Source: Photobacterium ganghwense (GTDB taxonomy: Bacteria; Pseudomonadota; Gammaproteobacteria; Enterobacterales; Vibrionaceae). Taken from it: a DNA stretch of 64,000 nucleotides. A program made the position numbers and the translations under genes. A model generated the notes under the pieces. The model was not told where the DNA came from, ran no database searches, and saw only the letters and a program-made list of their open reading frames with translations. Of this stretch, positions 27,288 to 36,081 are shown piece by piece (position 1 is the first letter of the stretch; each line of letters starts with the position of its first letter). The stretch is taken from NCBI RefSeq assembly GCF_003025595.1, contig NZ_PYMI01000013.1, forward strand, positions 18,182-82,181. Direction: 5' to 3'.

Positions 27288-29177
27288 TTATTCGCCTTTT
27301 TTCAGCATGCCCTGTTTTTTCAGGTAGACCAGCAACAGCGAAATGGCCGCCGGGGTAATACCGGAAATACGAGAAGCCATCCCGACCGTTTCCGGCTTGG
27401 CATCGTTCAGCTTGGCAATGACTTCGTTTGACAGGCCTTTCACGACGCTGTAATCCAGATCCAGCGGCAATTTAGTGTTTTCGTGACGCAGGGATTTTTC
27501 CACTTCGTCTTTCTGGCGCTCGATGTAACCCTGGTATTTCACCTGGATTTCTACCTGCTCGCTGGCCTGGCTGTCATCATGAGCTGGACCGAACGTCTCG
27601 ATCTCGGTCAGCTGGTTGTAGCTGACTTCCGGGCGACGCAGCAGATCTTCACCACTGGCTTCGCGCGCAATCGGCGATTTCAGGATCGCGTTCACGGCGT
27701 CAACCTGAGCAGAGCTCGGGGTGACCCAAATGCTGCGCAGACGCTGACGTTCCTGTTCGATGTTGTCCAGTTTCTGGTTAAATCGCGCCCAGCGCTCATC
27801 ATCAACCAGTCCCAGCTCTCGGCCCATTTCCGTCAGGCGCAGATCAGCATTGTCTTCACGCAACAGCAGACGGTATTCGGCACGAGACGTAAACATACGG
27901 TACGGCTCTTTGGTGCCCATGGTGGACAGATCGTCAATCAGTACGCCGATGTAGGCCTGATCACGACGCGGGCTCCAACCGTCTTTCCCTTGCGCCTGCA
28001 GGGCAGCGTTCATACCCGCCAGCAGGCCCTGGGCCGCGGCTTCTTCGTAACCGGTGGTACCGTTAATCTGACCCGCAAAGAACAGGCCGTCGATAAACTT
28101 CGTTTCGAAGGTTTGCTTCAGATCGCGAGGGTCAAAGAAATCATACTCAATGGCGTAGCCAGGACGCACGATCACGGCATTTTCAAAGCCTTTCATAGAG
28201 CGCACGATTTGCATCTGCACATCAAACGGCAGGCTGGTGGAAATCCCGTTCGGGTACAGCTCGTGAGTTGTCAGACCTTCCGGCTCAATGAAAATCTGGT
28301 GGCTGTCCTTGTCGGCAAAGCGCATAACCTTGTCTTCGATCGACGGACAGTAACGTGGCCCGATCCCTTCGATCACCCCGGAGTACATCGGACTGCGATC
28401 CAGGTTATTACGGATCACGTCATGGGTTTTCTCATTGGTGTGGGTGATGAAACACGGAATCTGGCGCGGGTGATCCGAAGCTTTACCCATGAACGAAAAC
28501 ACTGGCGTCGGATTATCACCGTGCTGCGCCTGCAGCTGGCTGAAATCTACGGTACGTGCGTCAATACGCGGCGGAGTACCGGTTTTCAGACGATCAACCC
28601 GGAATGGCATTTCACGCAGACGCGAGGCCAGGGTGATCGATGGTGGATCCCCGGCACGGCCGCCGCTGTAGTTTTCCAGGCCAATGTGGATCTTACCGCC
28701 CAGGAAAGTCCCGACCGTCAGCACCACGGCTTTGGCACGGAATTTCAGACCCATCTGGGTGACCGCACCGACGACACGATCGTTTTCAATGATCAAATCA
28801 TCGACCGGTTGCTGGAACAGGGTCAGGTTTGGCTGGTTCTCCAGCGCTTCGCGGACTGCCGCTTTGTACAGCGCACGGTCTGCCTGTGCCCGGGTAGCAC
28901 GAACCGCAGGGCCTTTCGATGAGTTCAGGGTCCGGAACTGGATCCCGCCTTTGTCGATAGCCCGGGCCATGATACCGCCAAGGGCATCAACTTCTTTAAC
29001 CAGGTGTCCTTTCCCGATCCCGCCGATCGCCGGGTTACAAGACATCTGTCCCAGCGTATCGATGTTATGTGTCAGCAGTAGGGTTTTCTGACCCATCCGG
29101 GCTGCAGCCAGAGCGGCTTCGGTACCGGCATGGCCACCACCTACCACGATGACGTCAAAATTGTCCTGGTAAAACAT
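27288..29177 (-). CDS. mnmG: tRNA uridine-5-carboxymethylaminomethyl modification enzyme MnmG (GidA)
   Basis: With MnmE it makes the cmnm5 modification at wobble uridine 34 of several tRNAs; it binds FAD. I chose ATG 29177 (MFYQDNFDVIVVGGGHAGTE, 629 residues, as in E. coli); a longer frame would reach into oriC. The dinucleotide motif GGGHAG is at residues 13-18. The GidA signatures GPRYCPSIEDK and GQINGTTGYEEAAAQG are both present. It is transcribed away from oriC, and its transcription is known to affect origin firing in E. coli. Confidence 0.96.
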   Translation of the reverse strand: MFYQDNFDVIVVGGGHAGTEAALAAARMGQKTLLLTHNIDTLGQMSCNPAIGGIGKGHLVKEVDALGGIMARAIDKGGIQFRTLNSSKGPAVRATRAQADRALYKAAVREALENQPNLTLFQQPVDDLIIENDRVVGAVTQMGLKFRAKAVVLTVGTFLGGKIHIGLENYSGGRAGDPPSITLASRLREMPFRVDRLKTGTPPRIDARTVDFSQLQAQHGDNPTPVFSFMGKASDHPRQIPCFITHTNEKTHDVIRNNLDRSPMYSGVIEGIGPRYCPSIEDKVMRFADKDSHQIFIEPEGLTTHELYPNGISTSLPFDVQMQIVRSMKGFENAVIVRPGYAIEYDFFDPRDLKQTFETKFIDGLFFAGQINGTTGYEEAAAQGLLAGMNAALQAQGKDGWSPRRDQAYIGVLIDDLSTMGTKEPYRMFTSRAEYRLLLREDNADLRLTEMGRELGLVDDERWARFNQKLDNIEQERQRLRSIWVTPSSAQVDAVNAILKSPIAREASGEDLLRRPEVSYNQLTEIETFGPAHDDSQASEQVEIQVKYQGYIERQKDEVEKSLRHENTKLPLDLDYSVVKGLSNEVIAKLNDAKPETVGMASRISGITPAAISLLLVYLKKQGMLKKGE

Positions 29178-29270
29178 GGAACTACCTCGGGTATTAAAAA
29201 ATCGCCAGTGAGTTACGTTGAGCAAAGGGGGAACATTCTATCCTGTTTCACGAAAAGAGAGAATCTTTCC

Positions 29271-29578
29271 AGATGATCATTTGATCCATGAAATGGGTAA
29301 CGCTTAGATATATATAAGATCTTTTTAAAGAGATCTTCTGTTGGATCTATTATATAGATCACCCGATCGTGTGGATAACCGATAAATGATCCTAATGATC
29401 ATGATGTTAGGGAGGATCATTAGTTGTGGAGTGGCATGGATCTCTACAAGGATTAGCTGGGATCAAAATGGGAAGTTATTAACAGGGGCTGGGAGCCTCA
29501 GAAGTTATTAAATGGATAACTATCGTTTGATCACCGTTTAGATCTATAGTTATCCACAGAAAAAAGTTTCAAGATCCG
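29271..29578. other. oriC: Chromosomal replication origin oriC
   Basis: The region lies between mnmG and mioC, as in E. coli. From left to right it has three AT-rich GATC-led 13-mers (29318-29330, 29332-29344, 29344-29356). A perfect DnaA box on the minus strand (TGTGGATAA, 29370-29378) takes the R1 position, and a perfect DnaA box on the plus strand (TTATCCACA, 29550-29558) the R4 position. Weaker boxes lie between them (TTATTAACA near 29477; ATGGATAAC near 29512). I count 15 GATC sites from 29275 to 29576, so Dam methylation and SeqA control are expected. The spacing of the outer boxes (180 bp) resembles E. coli. This is origin 1 of a presumably two-chromosome genome. Confidence 0.95.
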
Positions 29579-29607
29579 ATAAATCGTGGGTAAATATTGA
29601 GTGTTTT

Positions 29608-30054
29608 TTAAGCGTTAAGGTGGGTTTTCCACGTTGTCAGCCATTCCTCAGCCGGATCTTCCGGTACCGGATCCTGAGAAACATCGATTTCCAGACGCTC
29701 ACCAAGGCGACTGGCACCTAATGTGGCCAGCTGTTGATCAATGTTTTTGGCGGCGGCACAGAAAGTGTCGTAGCTGCTGTCGCCTAAACCGATAATGCCA
29801 TAGCGAAGTGCACTTAAATCTGGCTGGTCGCTGGCCAGTTGTTCGGCAAAATGGACAAAGTTGTCTGGATAGTCACCTGCACCGTGGGTCGAGCAGATCA
29901 CCAGCCAAATTTGGTCGGTACTCAGTGTGGCCAGATCGGCTTGATTGACGATCTCGGTCTGGTGGCCGTCCTGCTCCAGCAAATCGGCCAGGTGGTCGGC
30001 AACGTATTCGGCCCCGCCGAGGGTACTGCCGGTAATAAGGGTTATGTGGCTCAT
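29608..30054 (-). CDS. mioC: FMN-binding protein MioC
   Basis: The 148-residue product is a short-chain flavodoxin with the FMN phosphate loop TGSTLGGAEYVA at residues 8-19 and the STHGAGDYPDN loop in the middle. In E. coli MioC is linked to biotin synthase activity, and transcription through the gene enters oriC. I chose ATG 30054 because the family begins M(S)xITLITGS; the frame stays open upstream for 25 more codons without similarity. It is transcribed toward oriC, with DnaA boxes upstream that could repress it. Confidence 0.9.
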   Translation of the reverse strand: MSHITLITGSTLGGAEYVADHLADLLEQDGHQTEIVNQADLATLSTDQIWLVICSTHGAGDYPDNFVHFAEQLASDQPDLSALRYGIIGLGDSSYDTFCAAAKNIDQQLATLGASRLGERLEIDVSQDPVPEDPAEEWLTTWKTHLNA

Positions 30055-30106
30055 GGGCTCTCTCTGTGAACAGACAATAGAAGTATGCACAGGCATTGTA
30101 CTGAGT

Positions 30107-30169
30107 TTATCCAAAGAGAAAAGCGCCAATCTGTAGGGCTTTGTCAGGATCTATCCCGGATTATACACA
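30107..30169 (+). promoter_or_regulatory. DnaA boxes upstream of mioC
   Basis: TTATCCAAA at 30107-30115 and TTATACACA at 30161-30169 lie 53-115 bp upstream of the mioC start. The second matches the TTATNCACA consensus. In E. coli the mioC promoter is repressed by DnaA at such boxes, so the same control is likely here. Confidence 0.6.
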
Positions 30170-30456
30170 GGCTGTGCCATGGATCATTCAGGCAGATCGT
30201 ACTGGACTGGGGGTAGGGATCGAGAGGTTGGGATCTGCTGTTTGTCAACGATAGCCGCAGTTTGAGGGGGAGCCCTGGGGCAAGCTGGTTGTCGACATGA
30301 CAGGGGATAGGGGAAATGAAGCAGAGCCGGGTACTGAGACGGCAAGGGCGGCGACAGGAGAGGTGAATAACCGTGGAAGGATGGTCTGCTGGGACGGGCA
30401 GGTGACCCGGGAGTGGGCGTCCGGTAGCACGGAGCGGTAATACTGAGCACGGTGCG

Positions 30457-30484
30457 AAAAAAGCCCCCGGTGCAGACCGGAGGC
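30457..30484 (-). terminator. Terminator after mnmE
   Basis: On the minus strand GCCTCCGGT and ACCGGGGGC pair around a four-base loop, followed by a T-run (A-run at 30457-30462 on the plus strand). Confidence 0.8.
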
Positions 30485-30545
30485 TGAATCGTTTATGGTA
30501 CAGAGCGAGAGGGCGGTCAGACTCCCTCACTCTCACTTGTACAGC

Positions 30546-31913
30546 TTATTTACCGATACAGAAAGAAGTGAAGATCCGGCCCAGCAGATCGTCCGAGGTG
30601 AACTCTCCGGTGATCTCGCTCAGGTGTTGCTGGGCCAGGCGCAGCTCTTCTGCCAGGATCTCTCCGGCCATAAAGCCTTCCAGCTGGGTCTGACCGATGT
30701 CTAAGTGCTCGGCAGCGCGCTCCAGGGCATCCAGGTGGCGACGGCGGGCCATAAAGCCACCTTCGGTCGTGCCACTGAAACCCATGCACTCTTTGAGGTG
30801 CTCACGCAGGCTCTCGACCCCTTCGCCGGTACGGGCTGACAGGCGGATTAGGGTAGGGTTGTTCACATGGCAAATCCCGGCAGTTTCTCCGGTCAGCTCG
30901 ACCTTGTTGCGGATCACTGTCATGCCGAGGCCTTCCGGCAGACGCTCAACAAAGTCCGGCCAGATATCAACCGGATCGGTGGCATCGGTGGTGGTGCTGT
31001 CGACCATGAACAGGACGCGGTCGGCCTGGCGGATTTCTTCCCAGGCCCGTTCAATACCGATGCGCTCGACTTCGTCGGACGCTTCACGCAGGCCGGCGGT
31101 ATCGATAATGTGCAGCGGCATGCCATCAATATGGATGTGCTCGCGCAGGACGTCCCGGGTGGTGCCGGCAATGTCGGTCACAATGGCCGAGTCTTTGCCG
31201 GACAGGGCGTTCATCAGGCTCGATTTACCGGCGTTCGGGCGACCGGCGATTACCACCTTCATCCCTTCACGCATGATGGCCCCCTGGTTGGCCTCGCGGC
31301 GCACGGCATTGAGGCGGTCAATGATGCCCTGCAGATCGCCGGCGACTTTGCCGTCCGACAGAAAGTCGATTTCTTCTTCCGGGAAATCAATCGCGGCTTC
31401 CACGTACATCCGCAGGTAAATCAGCGCTTCCACCAGCTCGTTAACGCGGGTTGAGAAGGCGCCCTGCAGGGACTGGAACGCGCTTTTCGCTGCTTCTTCT
31501 GAGCTGGCATCAATCAGGTCGGCAATCGCCTCGGCCTGAGCCAGATCGAGCTTGTCGTTCATGAAGGCACGTTCGGAGAATTCCCCCGGGCGGGCCGGAC
31601 GGATGCCGTCAATCTGCAGAATACGGCGGATTAGCATGTCCATCAGCACCGGGCCACCGTGGCCCTGCAGTTCCAGCACGTCTTCGCCGGTGAAAGAGTT
31701 CGGGCCTTTGAAGAACAAGGCGATACCCTGGTCCAGCGCATTGCCTTCCGGATCTTTAAACGGCAGGTACTCGGCATAACGTGGCGTAAGCTCACGGCCG
31801 GCGACAGCCAGGGCGACTTCTCTGGCTTTCGGGCCTGAGACGCGGATGATGCCCACCCCGCCGCGTCCCGGCGGGGTCGCTTGGGCAACAATGGTATCTG
31901 TGTGTTCAATCAT
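30546..31913 (-). CDS. mnmE: tRNA modification GTPase MnmE (TrmE)
   Basis: MnmE is the partner of MnmG in wobble-uridine modification. The 455-residue product has an N-terminal tetrahydrofolate-binding domain, a helical domain and an inserted G domain. The G domain carries GRPNAGKSS (P-loop), DIAGTTRD, DTAGLR and NKVE motifs. The product ends in the conserved C-terminal CIGK, whose cysteine is needed for the reaction. Length matches E. coli (454). It stands alone between yidC and mioC, with terminators on both sides. Confidence 0.96.
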   Translation of the reverse strand: MIEHTDTIVAQATPPGRGGVGIIRVSGPKAREVALAVAGRELTPRYAEYLPFKDPEGNALDQGIALFFKGPNSFTGEDVLELQGHGGPVLMDMLIRRILQIDGIRPARPGEFSERAFMNDKLDLAQAEAIADLIDASSEEAAKSAFQSLQGAFSTRVNELVEALIYLRMYVEAAIDFPEEEIDFLSDGKVAGDLQGIIDRLNAVRREANQGAIMREGMKVVIAGRPNAGKSSLMNALSGKDSAIVTDIAGTTRDVLREHIHIDGMPLHIIDTAGLREASDEVERIGIERAWEEIRQADRVLFMVDSTTTDATDPVDIWPDFVERLPEGLGMTVIRNKVELTGETAGICHVNNPTLIRLSARTGEGVESLREHLKECMGFSGTTEGGFMARRRHLDALERAAEHLDIGQTQLEGFMAGEILAEELRLAQQHLSEITGEFTSDDLLGRIFTSFCIGK

Positions 31914-32002
31914 AATGTTGGCTTAGCTTGTAAAAGTCGCTGCAATTGTAAACAGACTAGCCGCGATTGCCCAGCGCTGGCAACTGAGCGGCTCGGAAGC
32001 AA

Positions 32003-32031
32003 ATAAAAAAGGCGGCCCGGAGGCCGCCTTC
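32003..32031 (-). terminator. Terminator of the rpmH-rnpA-yidD-yidC unit
   Basis: AAGGCGGCC and GGCCGCCTT form a stem around CGGA. On the minus strand it is followed by TTTTTTATTT. Confidence 0.88.
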
Positions 32032-32047
32032 AGAGTTCAGGGCTGCA

Positions 32048-33664
32048 TCACTTACTGTGCAGGCCTTTCTTCTCCAGCGAGCGGTAAATCAGCGTCTGCT
32101 GGATCAGTGTCACGACGTTCGATACCAGCCAGTACAGAACCAGACCGGATGGGAACCACAGGAAGAAGAAGGTGAACATCACCGGCATGAAGGTCATGAT
32201 CTTCTGCTGCATCGGGTCAGTCACTGTGGTTGGGCTCATCTTCTGGATCATGAACATAGTCACACCCATCAGCACTGGCAGGACGTAGTAAGGGTCCTGT
32301 GCCGACAAGTCGTGGATCCAGCCAAAGAACGGCGCGTGGCGCAGCTCAACCGACTCCATCAGGGCCCAGTACAGGGCGATGAAGATTGGCATCTGCAGAA
32401 GGATAGGTAAACAGCCGCCCAGCGGGTTTACTTTCTCTTTCTTGTACAGTTCCATCATTTCCTGGCTCATGCGCTGACGGTCGTCGCCGAAACGCTCACG
32501 CATCGCTTGCAGTTTTGGTTGCAGCATGCGCATTTTAGCCATGGAGGTGTACTGTGCCTTCGTCAGCGGGTACATCGCACCACGTACGATGAAGGTCAGC
32601 AGCATGATCGCCACACCCCAGTTAGACACTAGGCTCTGGATGAATGACAGCAGGCTGTGCAGCGGACTGGCGATGAACCACAGCCAGCCGTAGTCGACGG
32701 TCAGGTTCAGGTTGGCCGCGGTGGCTTCCATCTGGTCTTGCAGTTTTGGACCGACCCACAGGGTCGTGGTCATGGTCTGCTCACTACCCGGTGCAACCGT
32801 TGTCTGTGGCAGACGCACACCGATGTAGCCCATGCCGTTGCTGGTACGGGTGTACAGGTTGGTGGCTTCGCCGCTGCGTGGGATCCAGGCAGACACAAAG
32901 TAGTGCTGCATCATCGCCACCCAGCCTTGTTCGGCGATAGTCAGGTTCAGGTTCTTGTCCTGCATATCGTCGAAGCTGTATTTTTTGTATTTTTCGTTAT
33001 CTGCCGAGAACGCGCCGCCACGGTAAGTCGGCATGGTCAGGCTGCCGCCATCATCCATCAGGTTCTGCTTCAGCTGAGCATACATCTGAACGCTTGCCGC
33101 AGTGTCTGATTGGTTGTTGATGGTGTAAGCCACATCGACCGCATAGCTGCCACGCTTCAGAACGAAGACTTTCGCGTACTGGATGCCGTCTTTTTCAAAC
33201 GTCAGCGGTACACGCAGTTCGTCCTGGCCGTCAGCCAGAGTGAAGCTGTCAGCGCTCGCTTGCAGCTGAGCACGGCCAGCGGCTGTATCGATGCCGTTAG
33301 CACCAATCAGGCCTGATTGAGCAGTGTAGGTATGGCCTTGTTCGGACTTCAGCAGAACAAACGGGTCTTCAGAACCCAGTTCATTGTCGTAAGCCAGCAG
33401 TTTGGCTTCAATAATATCGCCACCAAGCGTATCGACAGTCAGCGCCAGTACATCTGTGTTGATAGTAATAAGGTTATTTGACGTGCTGTCGTCAGTCAGT
33501 GGTTGACCATCACCGGAGTGTGACGGAACATCACCGTTTTGAGTCACGTTTTGCACTACACCCTGGCTTTCCGGCTGTGGGTTGTTGTCCATGTTCCACT
33601 GCTGATACAGCAGGAACGAGACGAACAGTAGGGCAATTAACAGAATATTGCGTTGGGAATCCAT
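32048..33664 (-). CDS. yidC: Membrane protein insertase YidC
   Basis: YidC inserts and folds inner-membrane proteins alone or with SecYEG; F0 subunit c, encoded nearby, is a classical client. The 538-residue product starts with an N-terminal signal-anchor helix (MDSQRNILLIALLFVSFLLYQQW). A large periplasmic domain of about 300 residues is followed by the conserved five-helix core beginning near residue 345, with the hydrophilic-groove region and PLGGCLPILLQMPIFIALYW. Its start lies two bases after the yidD stop, so the genes are co-translated. Length is close to the 548 of E. coli. Confidence 0.95.
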   Translation of the reverse strand: MDSQRNILLIALLFVSFLLYQQWNMDNNPQPESQGVVQNVTQNGDVPSHSGDGQPLTDDSTSNNLITINTDVLALTVDTLGGDIIEAKLLAYDNELGSEDPFVLLKSEQGHTYTAQSGLIGANGIDTAAGRAQLQASADSFTLADGQDELRVPLTFEKDGIQYAKVFVLKRGSYAVDVAYTINNQSDTAASVQMYAQLKQNLMDDGGSLTMPTYRGGAFSADNEKYKKYSFDDMQDKNLNLTIAEQGWVAMMQHYFVSAWIPRSGEATNLYTRTSNGMGYIGVRLPQTTVAPGSEQTMTTTLWVGPKLQDQMEATAANLNLTVDYGWLWFIASPLHSLLSFIQSLVSNWGVAIMLLTFIVRGAMYPLTKAQYTSMAKMRMLQPKLQAMRERFGDDRQRMSQEMMELYKKEKVNPLGGCLPILLQMPIFIALYWALMESVELRHAPFFGWIHDLSAQDPYYVLPVLMGVTMFMIQKMSPTTVTDPMQQKIMTFMPVMFTFFFLWFPSGLVLYWLVSNVVTLIQQTLIYRSLEKKGLHSK

Positions 33665-33666
33665 CG

Positions 33667-33924
33667 TTAATTATCTCTGTCGTTATGCTTGGTTGGCGGA
33701 ACGGGGTCATAACCCCCGTGAGTTAAAGGATGACATCTTAATAGACGTTTCGCCGCGAACCAACAACCTTTTATCGCTCCATGCGCTTTTAGAGATTCAA
33801 TGGCATATTGGGAACAAGTAGGGGTAAAGCGGCAACGAGGCCCGATCAGAGGACTGATTGCCAGTTGGTAAAAGCGGACTAGTCGAATGACTAGCCACGC
33901 GAAGGGCGAGACAGGCGATGCCAT
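33667..33924 (-). CDS. yidD: Membrane protein insertion efficiency factor YidD
   Basis: This 85-residue peripheral membrane protein has an amphipathic N-terminus (VIRLVRFYQLAISPLIG) and the family cysteine motifs PRCRFTPTCSQYAIE and RLLRCHPLTHGGYDPVP. It supports membrane protein insertion near YidC. The start lies inside rnpA, overlapping it by 34 bases, which is the common arrangement. It is followed after two bases by yidC. Confidence 0.93.
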   Translation of the reverse strand: MASPVSPFAWLVIRLVRFYQLAISPLIGPRCRFTPTCSQYAIESLKAHGAIKGCWFAAKRLLRCHPLTHGGYDPVPPTKHNDRDN

Positions 33925-34247
33925 AATTTATCTAGCAACTTAAAAAGTTCTTCGTTGCTCAGCTCACTGGCACTTTTCTTGGCAATGACCACAAAATCTT
34001 TAGCCGGCAGATCGGCTTGCTTGAGGCGGAAGCTTTCACGCACGGCGCGTTTAAACTTGTTTCTGCCAACAGCAGTTTTGATCTGTTTCTTTGGAACGGC
34101 CAGGCCTAGACGCGGATGGTCAAGGTTATTGGGACGGGCAAGAATAGTTAAGTGAGGAGAGCCAGCTCGATGGGCTTGCTGGAAGACTTTTTTATATTGT
34201 TCGGGAGTTAACAGACGTAACTCCCGAGAGAAAGCGTACTTACTCAA
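33891..34247 (-). CDS. rnpA: Ribonuclease P protein component
   Basis: RnpA is the protein subunit that helps the RNase P ribozyme mature tRNA 5' ends. The 118-residue product has the family RNR signature GRNKFKRAVRESFRLKQ and the start SKYAFSRELRLLTPEQ. The apparent start codon is TTG at 34247; no ATG or GTG is available in the right place. Only a weak ribosome site is visible in the 14-base gap after rpmH. Translation may therefore depend on coupling to rpmH. It overlaps yidD. Confidence 0.92.
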   Translation of the reverse strand: MSKYAFSRELRLLTPEQYKKVFQQAHRAGSPHLTILARPNNLDHPRLGLAVPKKQIKTAVGRNKFKRAVRESFRLKQADLPAKDFVVIAKKSASELSNEELFKLLDKLWHRLSRPSRG

Positions 34248-34261
34248 AATAATCAGAGCGA

Positions 34262-34396
34262 TTACTTAGACAGACGCTTACGGCCTTTAGCGCGACGCGC
34301 GTTGATTACAGCGCGACCGTTCTTAGTAGCCATGCGAGCACGGAAACCGTGAGTACGCTTGCGCTTTAGAACTGTAGGTTGAAAAGTGCGTTTCAT
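34262..34396 (-). CDS. rpmH: 50S ribosomal protein L34
   Basis: The 44-codon gene encodes MKRTFQPTVLKRKRTHGFR at the start and RRAKGRKRLSK at the end, the highly conserved basic L34 protein of the large ribosomal subunit. It is the first gene of rpmH-rnpA-yidD-yidC; rnpA begins 14 bases further on. The promoter must lie in 34397-34546. In E. coli rpmH is adjacent to dnaA; here an ABC transporter operon separates them. Confidence 0.97.
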   Translation of the reverse strand: MKRTFQPTVLKRKRTHGFRARMATKNGRAVINARRAKGRKRLSK

Positions 34397-34546
34397 GGGT
34401 TATTACCTTAAATTAACTGATCAGTTTTTAAGTTTATTGTGGTTGTCGACTGTGGACAGCCGGACCTCCAAACAAAGAGGCGGAATTGTAATCACTGAAC
34501 GTTCAATAGTCAATGATTACTCCCGCAGAGAACTGCGGGCGCTGAA

Positions 34547-35317
34547 TTATACTTCTTGTGGCGATGAGTGCAAGGATCCTTCGCGGATCCCAACCTGACT
34601 CAGGAACTTTTTCAGGCGTGGATCTTGCGGATTGGTGAAGATCTGCGTTGGCGTGCCCTGTTCGACAAACTCGCCGTCCGCCATAAAGATCACCCGATCA
34701 GCCACTTCCCGGGCAAACTGCATCTCATGGGTAACCACCAGCATGGTCTGGTGCCGGGTCGCCAGTTTTTGCATCAGGTTCAGGACTTCCCCGACCCATT
34801 CCGGATCCAGGGCGGACGTCGGCTCATCAAACAGCAGCAACTCTGCTTCTAGCGCCATCGCGCGGCCGATCCCGACCCGCTGTTGCTGACCGCCGGACAA
34901 GGCTGCCGGGTAATGGTCACCTTTGTCGCCCAGACCTATGTCATCCAGAATCTGCTGGGCGCGCTGGTGAGCTTCGGCTTTGTGCCAGCCTTTGACCGTG
35001 ATCAGTCCTTCGGCAATATTCTGGCGTGCTGTCAGGTGGGCGAACAGGGCGTAGTTCTGGAACACGAAGCCGGTTTTGCGGCGCAGGGCCAGTACATCGG
35101 CCTTGTTGGCCTGCTGCGCGGCGACGGAGAGACTGTCAATGGTCACTCGGCCCTCGTCGGCGGTTTCCAGAAAGTTGATGCAGCGCAGCAGGGTCGATTT
35201 ACCGGTACCGGACGGACCGATCACCACCACAATTTCCCCTTTCTCTATGGTCAGGTTGAGCCCGGAGAAAATCGTGCTGTCGCCGAAGCGTTTGGCAAGG
35301 TTCTGAATGCTAATCAT
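34547..35317 (-). CDS. Amino acid ABC transporter, ATP-binding protein
   Basis: This 256-residue ATPase of the polar amino acid uptake family has Walker A GPSGTGKST near residue 34, Q-loop NYALFAHLT, signature ALSGGQQQRVGI and Walker B LLLFDEPTSALDP. It overlaps the permease gene by four bases. It is the last gene of the three-gene unit running from 36837 to 34547. A hairpin (CCCGCAG/CTGCGGG, about 34524-34541) follows without a T-run. The substrate is inferred from the binding protein. Confidence 0.93.
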   Translation of the reverse strand: MISIQNLAKRFGDSTIFSGLNLTIEKGEIVVVIGPSGTGKSTLLRCINFLETADEGRVTIDSLSVAAQQANKADVLALRRKTGFVFQNYALFAHLTARQNIAEGLITVKGWHKAEAHQRAQQILDDIGLGDKGDHYPAALSGGQQQRVGIGRAMALEAELLLFDEPTSALDPEWVGEVLNLMQKLATRHQTMLVVTHEMQFAREVADRVIFMADGEFVEQGTPTQIFTNPQDPRLKKFLSQVGIREGSLHSSPQEV

Positions 35318-35985
35318 CGTGTGTACGCTCTGTTAAGTTTCACTTCTGCCCAGTCCTGGATGCGGGTCAGGATCAGGACGACCCCCCAGTAAATCAGGGC
35401 AACGGCCAGGAAGGCTTCAAAGAACTTGAAGCTGGAGGAGGCTTCCATCTGAGCCTTGGCCATGATTTCGGCAACCCCAAGCGTGAACGCCAGAGAAGTC
35501 GACTTAATCATATCGATGAAATAGTTCATCAGCGATGGCAGTGCGACACGGGTCGCCTGCGGCAGAATAATCCGGCGCATGGCCTGTAGCTCGGTCATGC
35601 CGATCGCCAGGCTGGCTTCCCGCTGGCTGCGGTCGATACCGATAATGGCGGCGCGGATACTTTCGGCCATGTAAGCGGCAAAGTGCAGGCTCAGGCCAAT
35701 CACCGCGGCGGTAAAGGCATCAATCCCAACGAATACCGGGAAGACCTGAGGCAGGCCGTAATACAGCAGGAACAGTTGTACCAGCAGGGGGGTGCCACGG
35801 AAAAAACTGATGTACAGCTGACTGAGCTGATTCAGCAGCGGCACCCGATAAATGCGCAGCAACGCCAGCGTCAGGGCGAGGATCAGGGCAAACAGCAGGC
35901 CCCAGAGTGCCATTCCCATCGTGGTGCCGAGATACTTAAACAGGATCGGCATCAGCGACAGCATGTAGTTAAAATCGAAACCCAT
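35314..35985 (-). CDS. Amino acid ABC transporter, permease
   Basis: This 223-residue inner-membrane protein of the HisM/GlnP family has several hydrophobic helices. The EAA loop reads EASLAIGMTELQAMRRIILPQATRVALPSL, where the permease contacts the ATPase. A single permease gene implies a homodimer. It starts 96 bases after the binding-protein gene and overlaps the ATPase gene by four bases. Confidence 0.93.
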   Translation of the reverse strand: MGFDFNYMLSLMPILFKYLGTTMGMALWGLLFALILALTLALLRIYRVPLLNQLSQLYISFFRGTPLLVQLFLLYYGLPQVFPVFVGIDAFTAAVIGLSLHFAAYMAESIRAAIIGIDRSQREASLAIGMTELQAMRRIILPQATRVALPSLMNYFIDMIKSTSLAFTLGVAEIMAKAQMEASSSFKFFEAFLAVALIYWGVVLILTRIQDWAEVKLNRAYTR

Positions 35986-36081
35986 GGGTGGTCTATCTTC
36001 TTGTGGTTAGAGTTGAAGCGACAAAGGCCCACCGAGGTGAGCCTTTAAGTATATGAAGAAATGCCGTGTAGAGGTGGAATG

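Larger units (their letters stand above)
30055..30545. other. Spacer between mioC and mnmE with DnaA boxes
   Basis: This stretch of 490 bases holds no convincing gene. The half next to mioC is its promoter region and contains two DnaA-box-like sites, TTATCCAAA (30107-30115) and TTATACACA (30161-30169). The last part holds the mnmE terminator. The middle (30190-30440) shows purine-rich sequence and several GATC sites, but nothing I can assign. Confidence 0.6.

Noticed and set aside
27483..28922. A 479-codon open frame on the plus strand opposite mnmG
   Set aside because: It lies fully antisense to a well-conserved gene, has no ribosome site or recognisable domain, and its length follows from the codon bias of mnmG.
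29244..29259. Possible parS half-site (TGTTTCACG) beside oriC
   Set aside because: Only one half fits the palindrome; the right half is unrelated.
30144..30536. A 130-codon open frame on the minus strand between mnmE and mioC
   Set aside because: It runs through the mnmE terminator and across DnaA boxes. It is Pro, Arg and Ser rich without similarity to known proteins.
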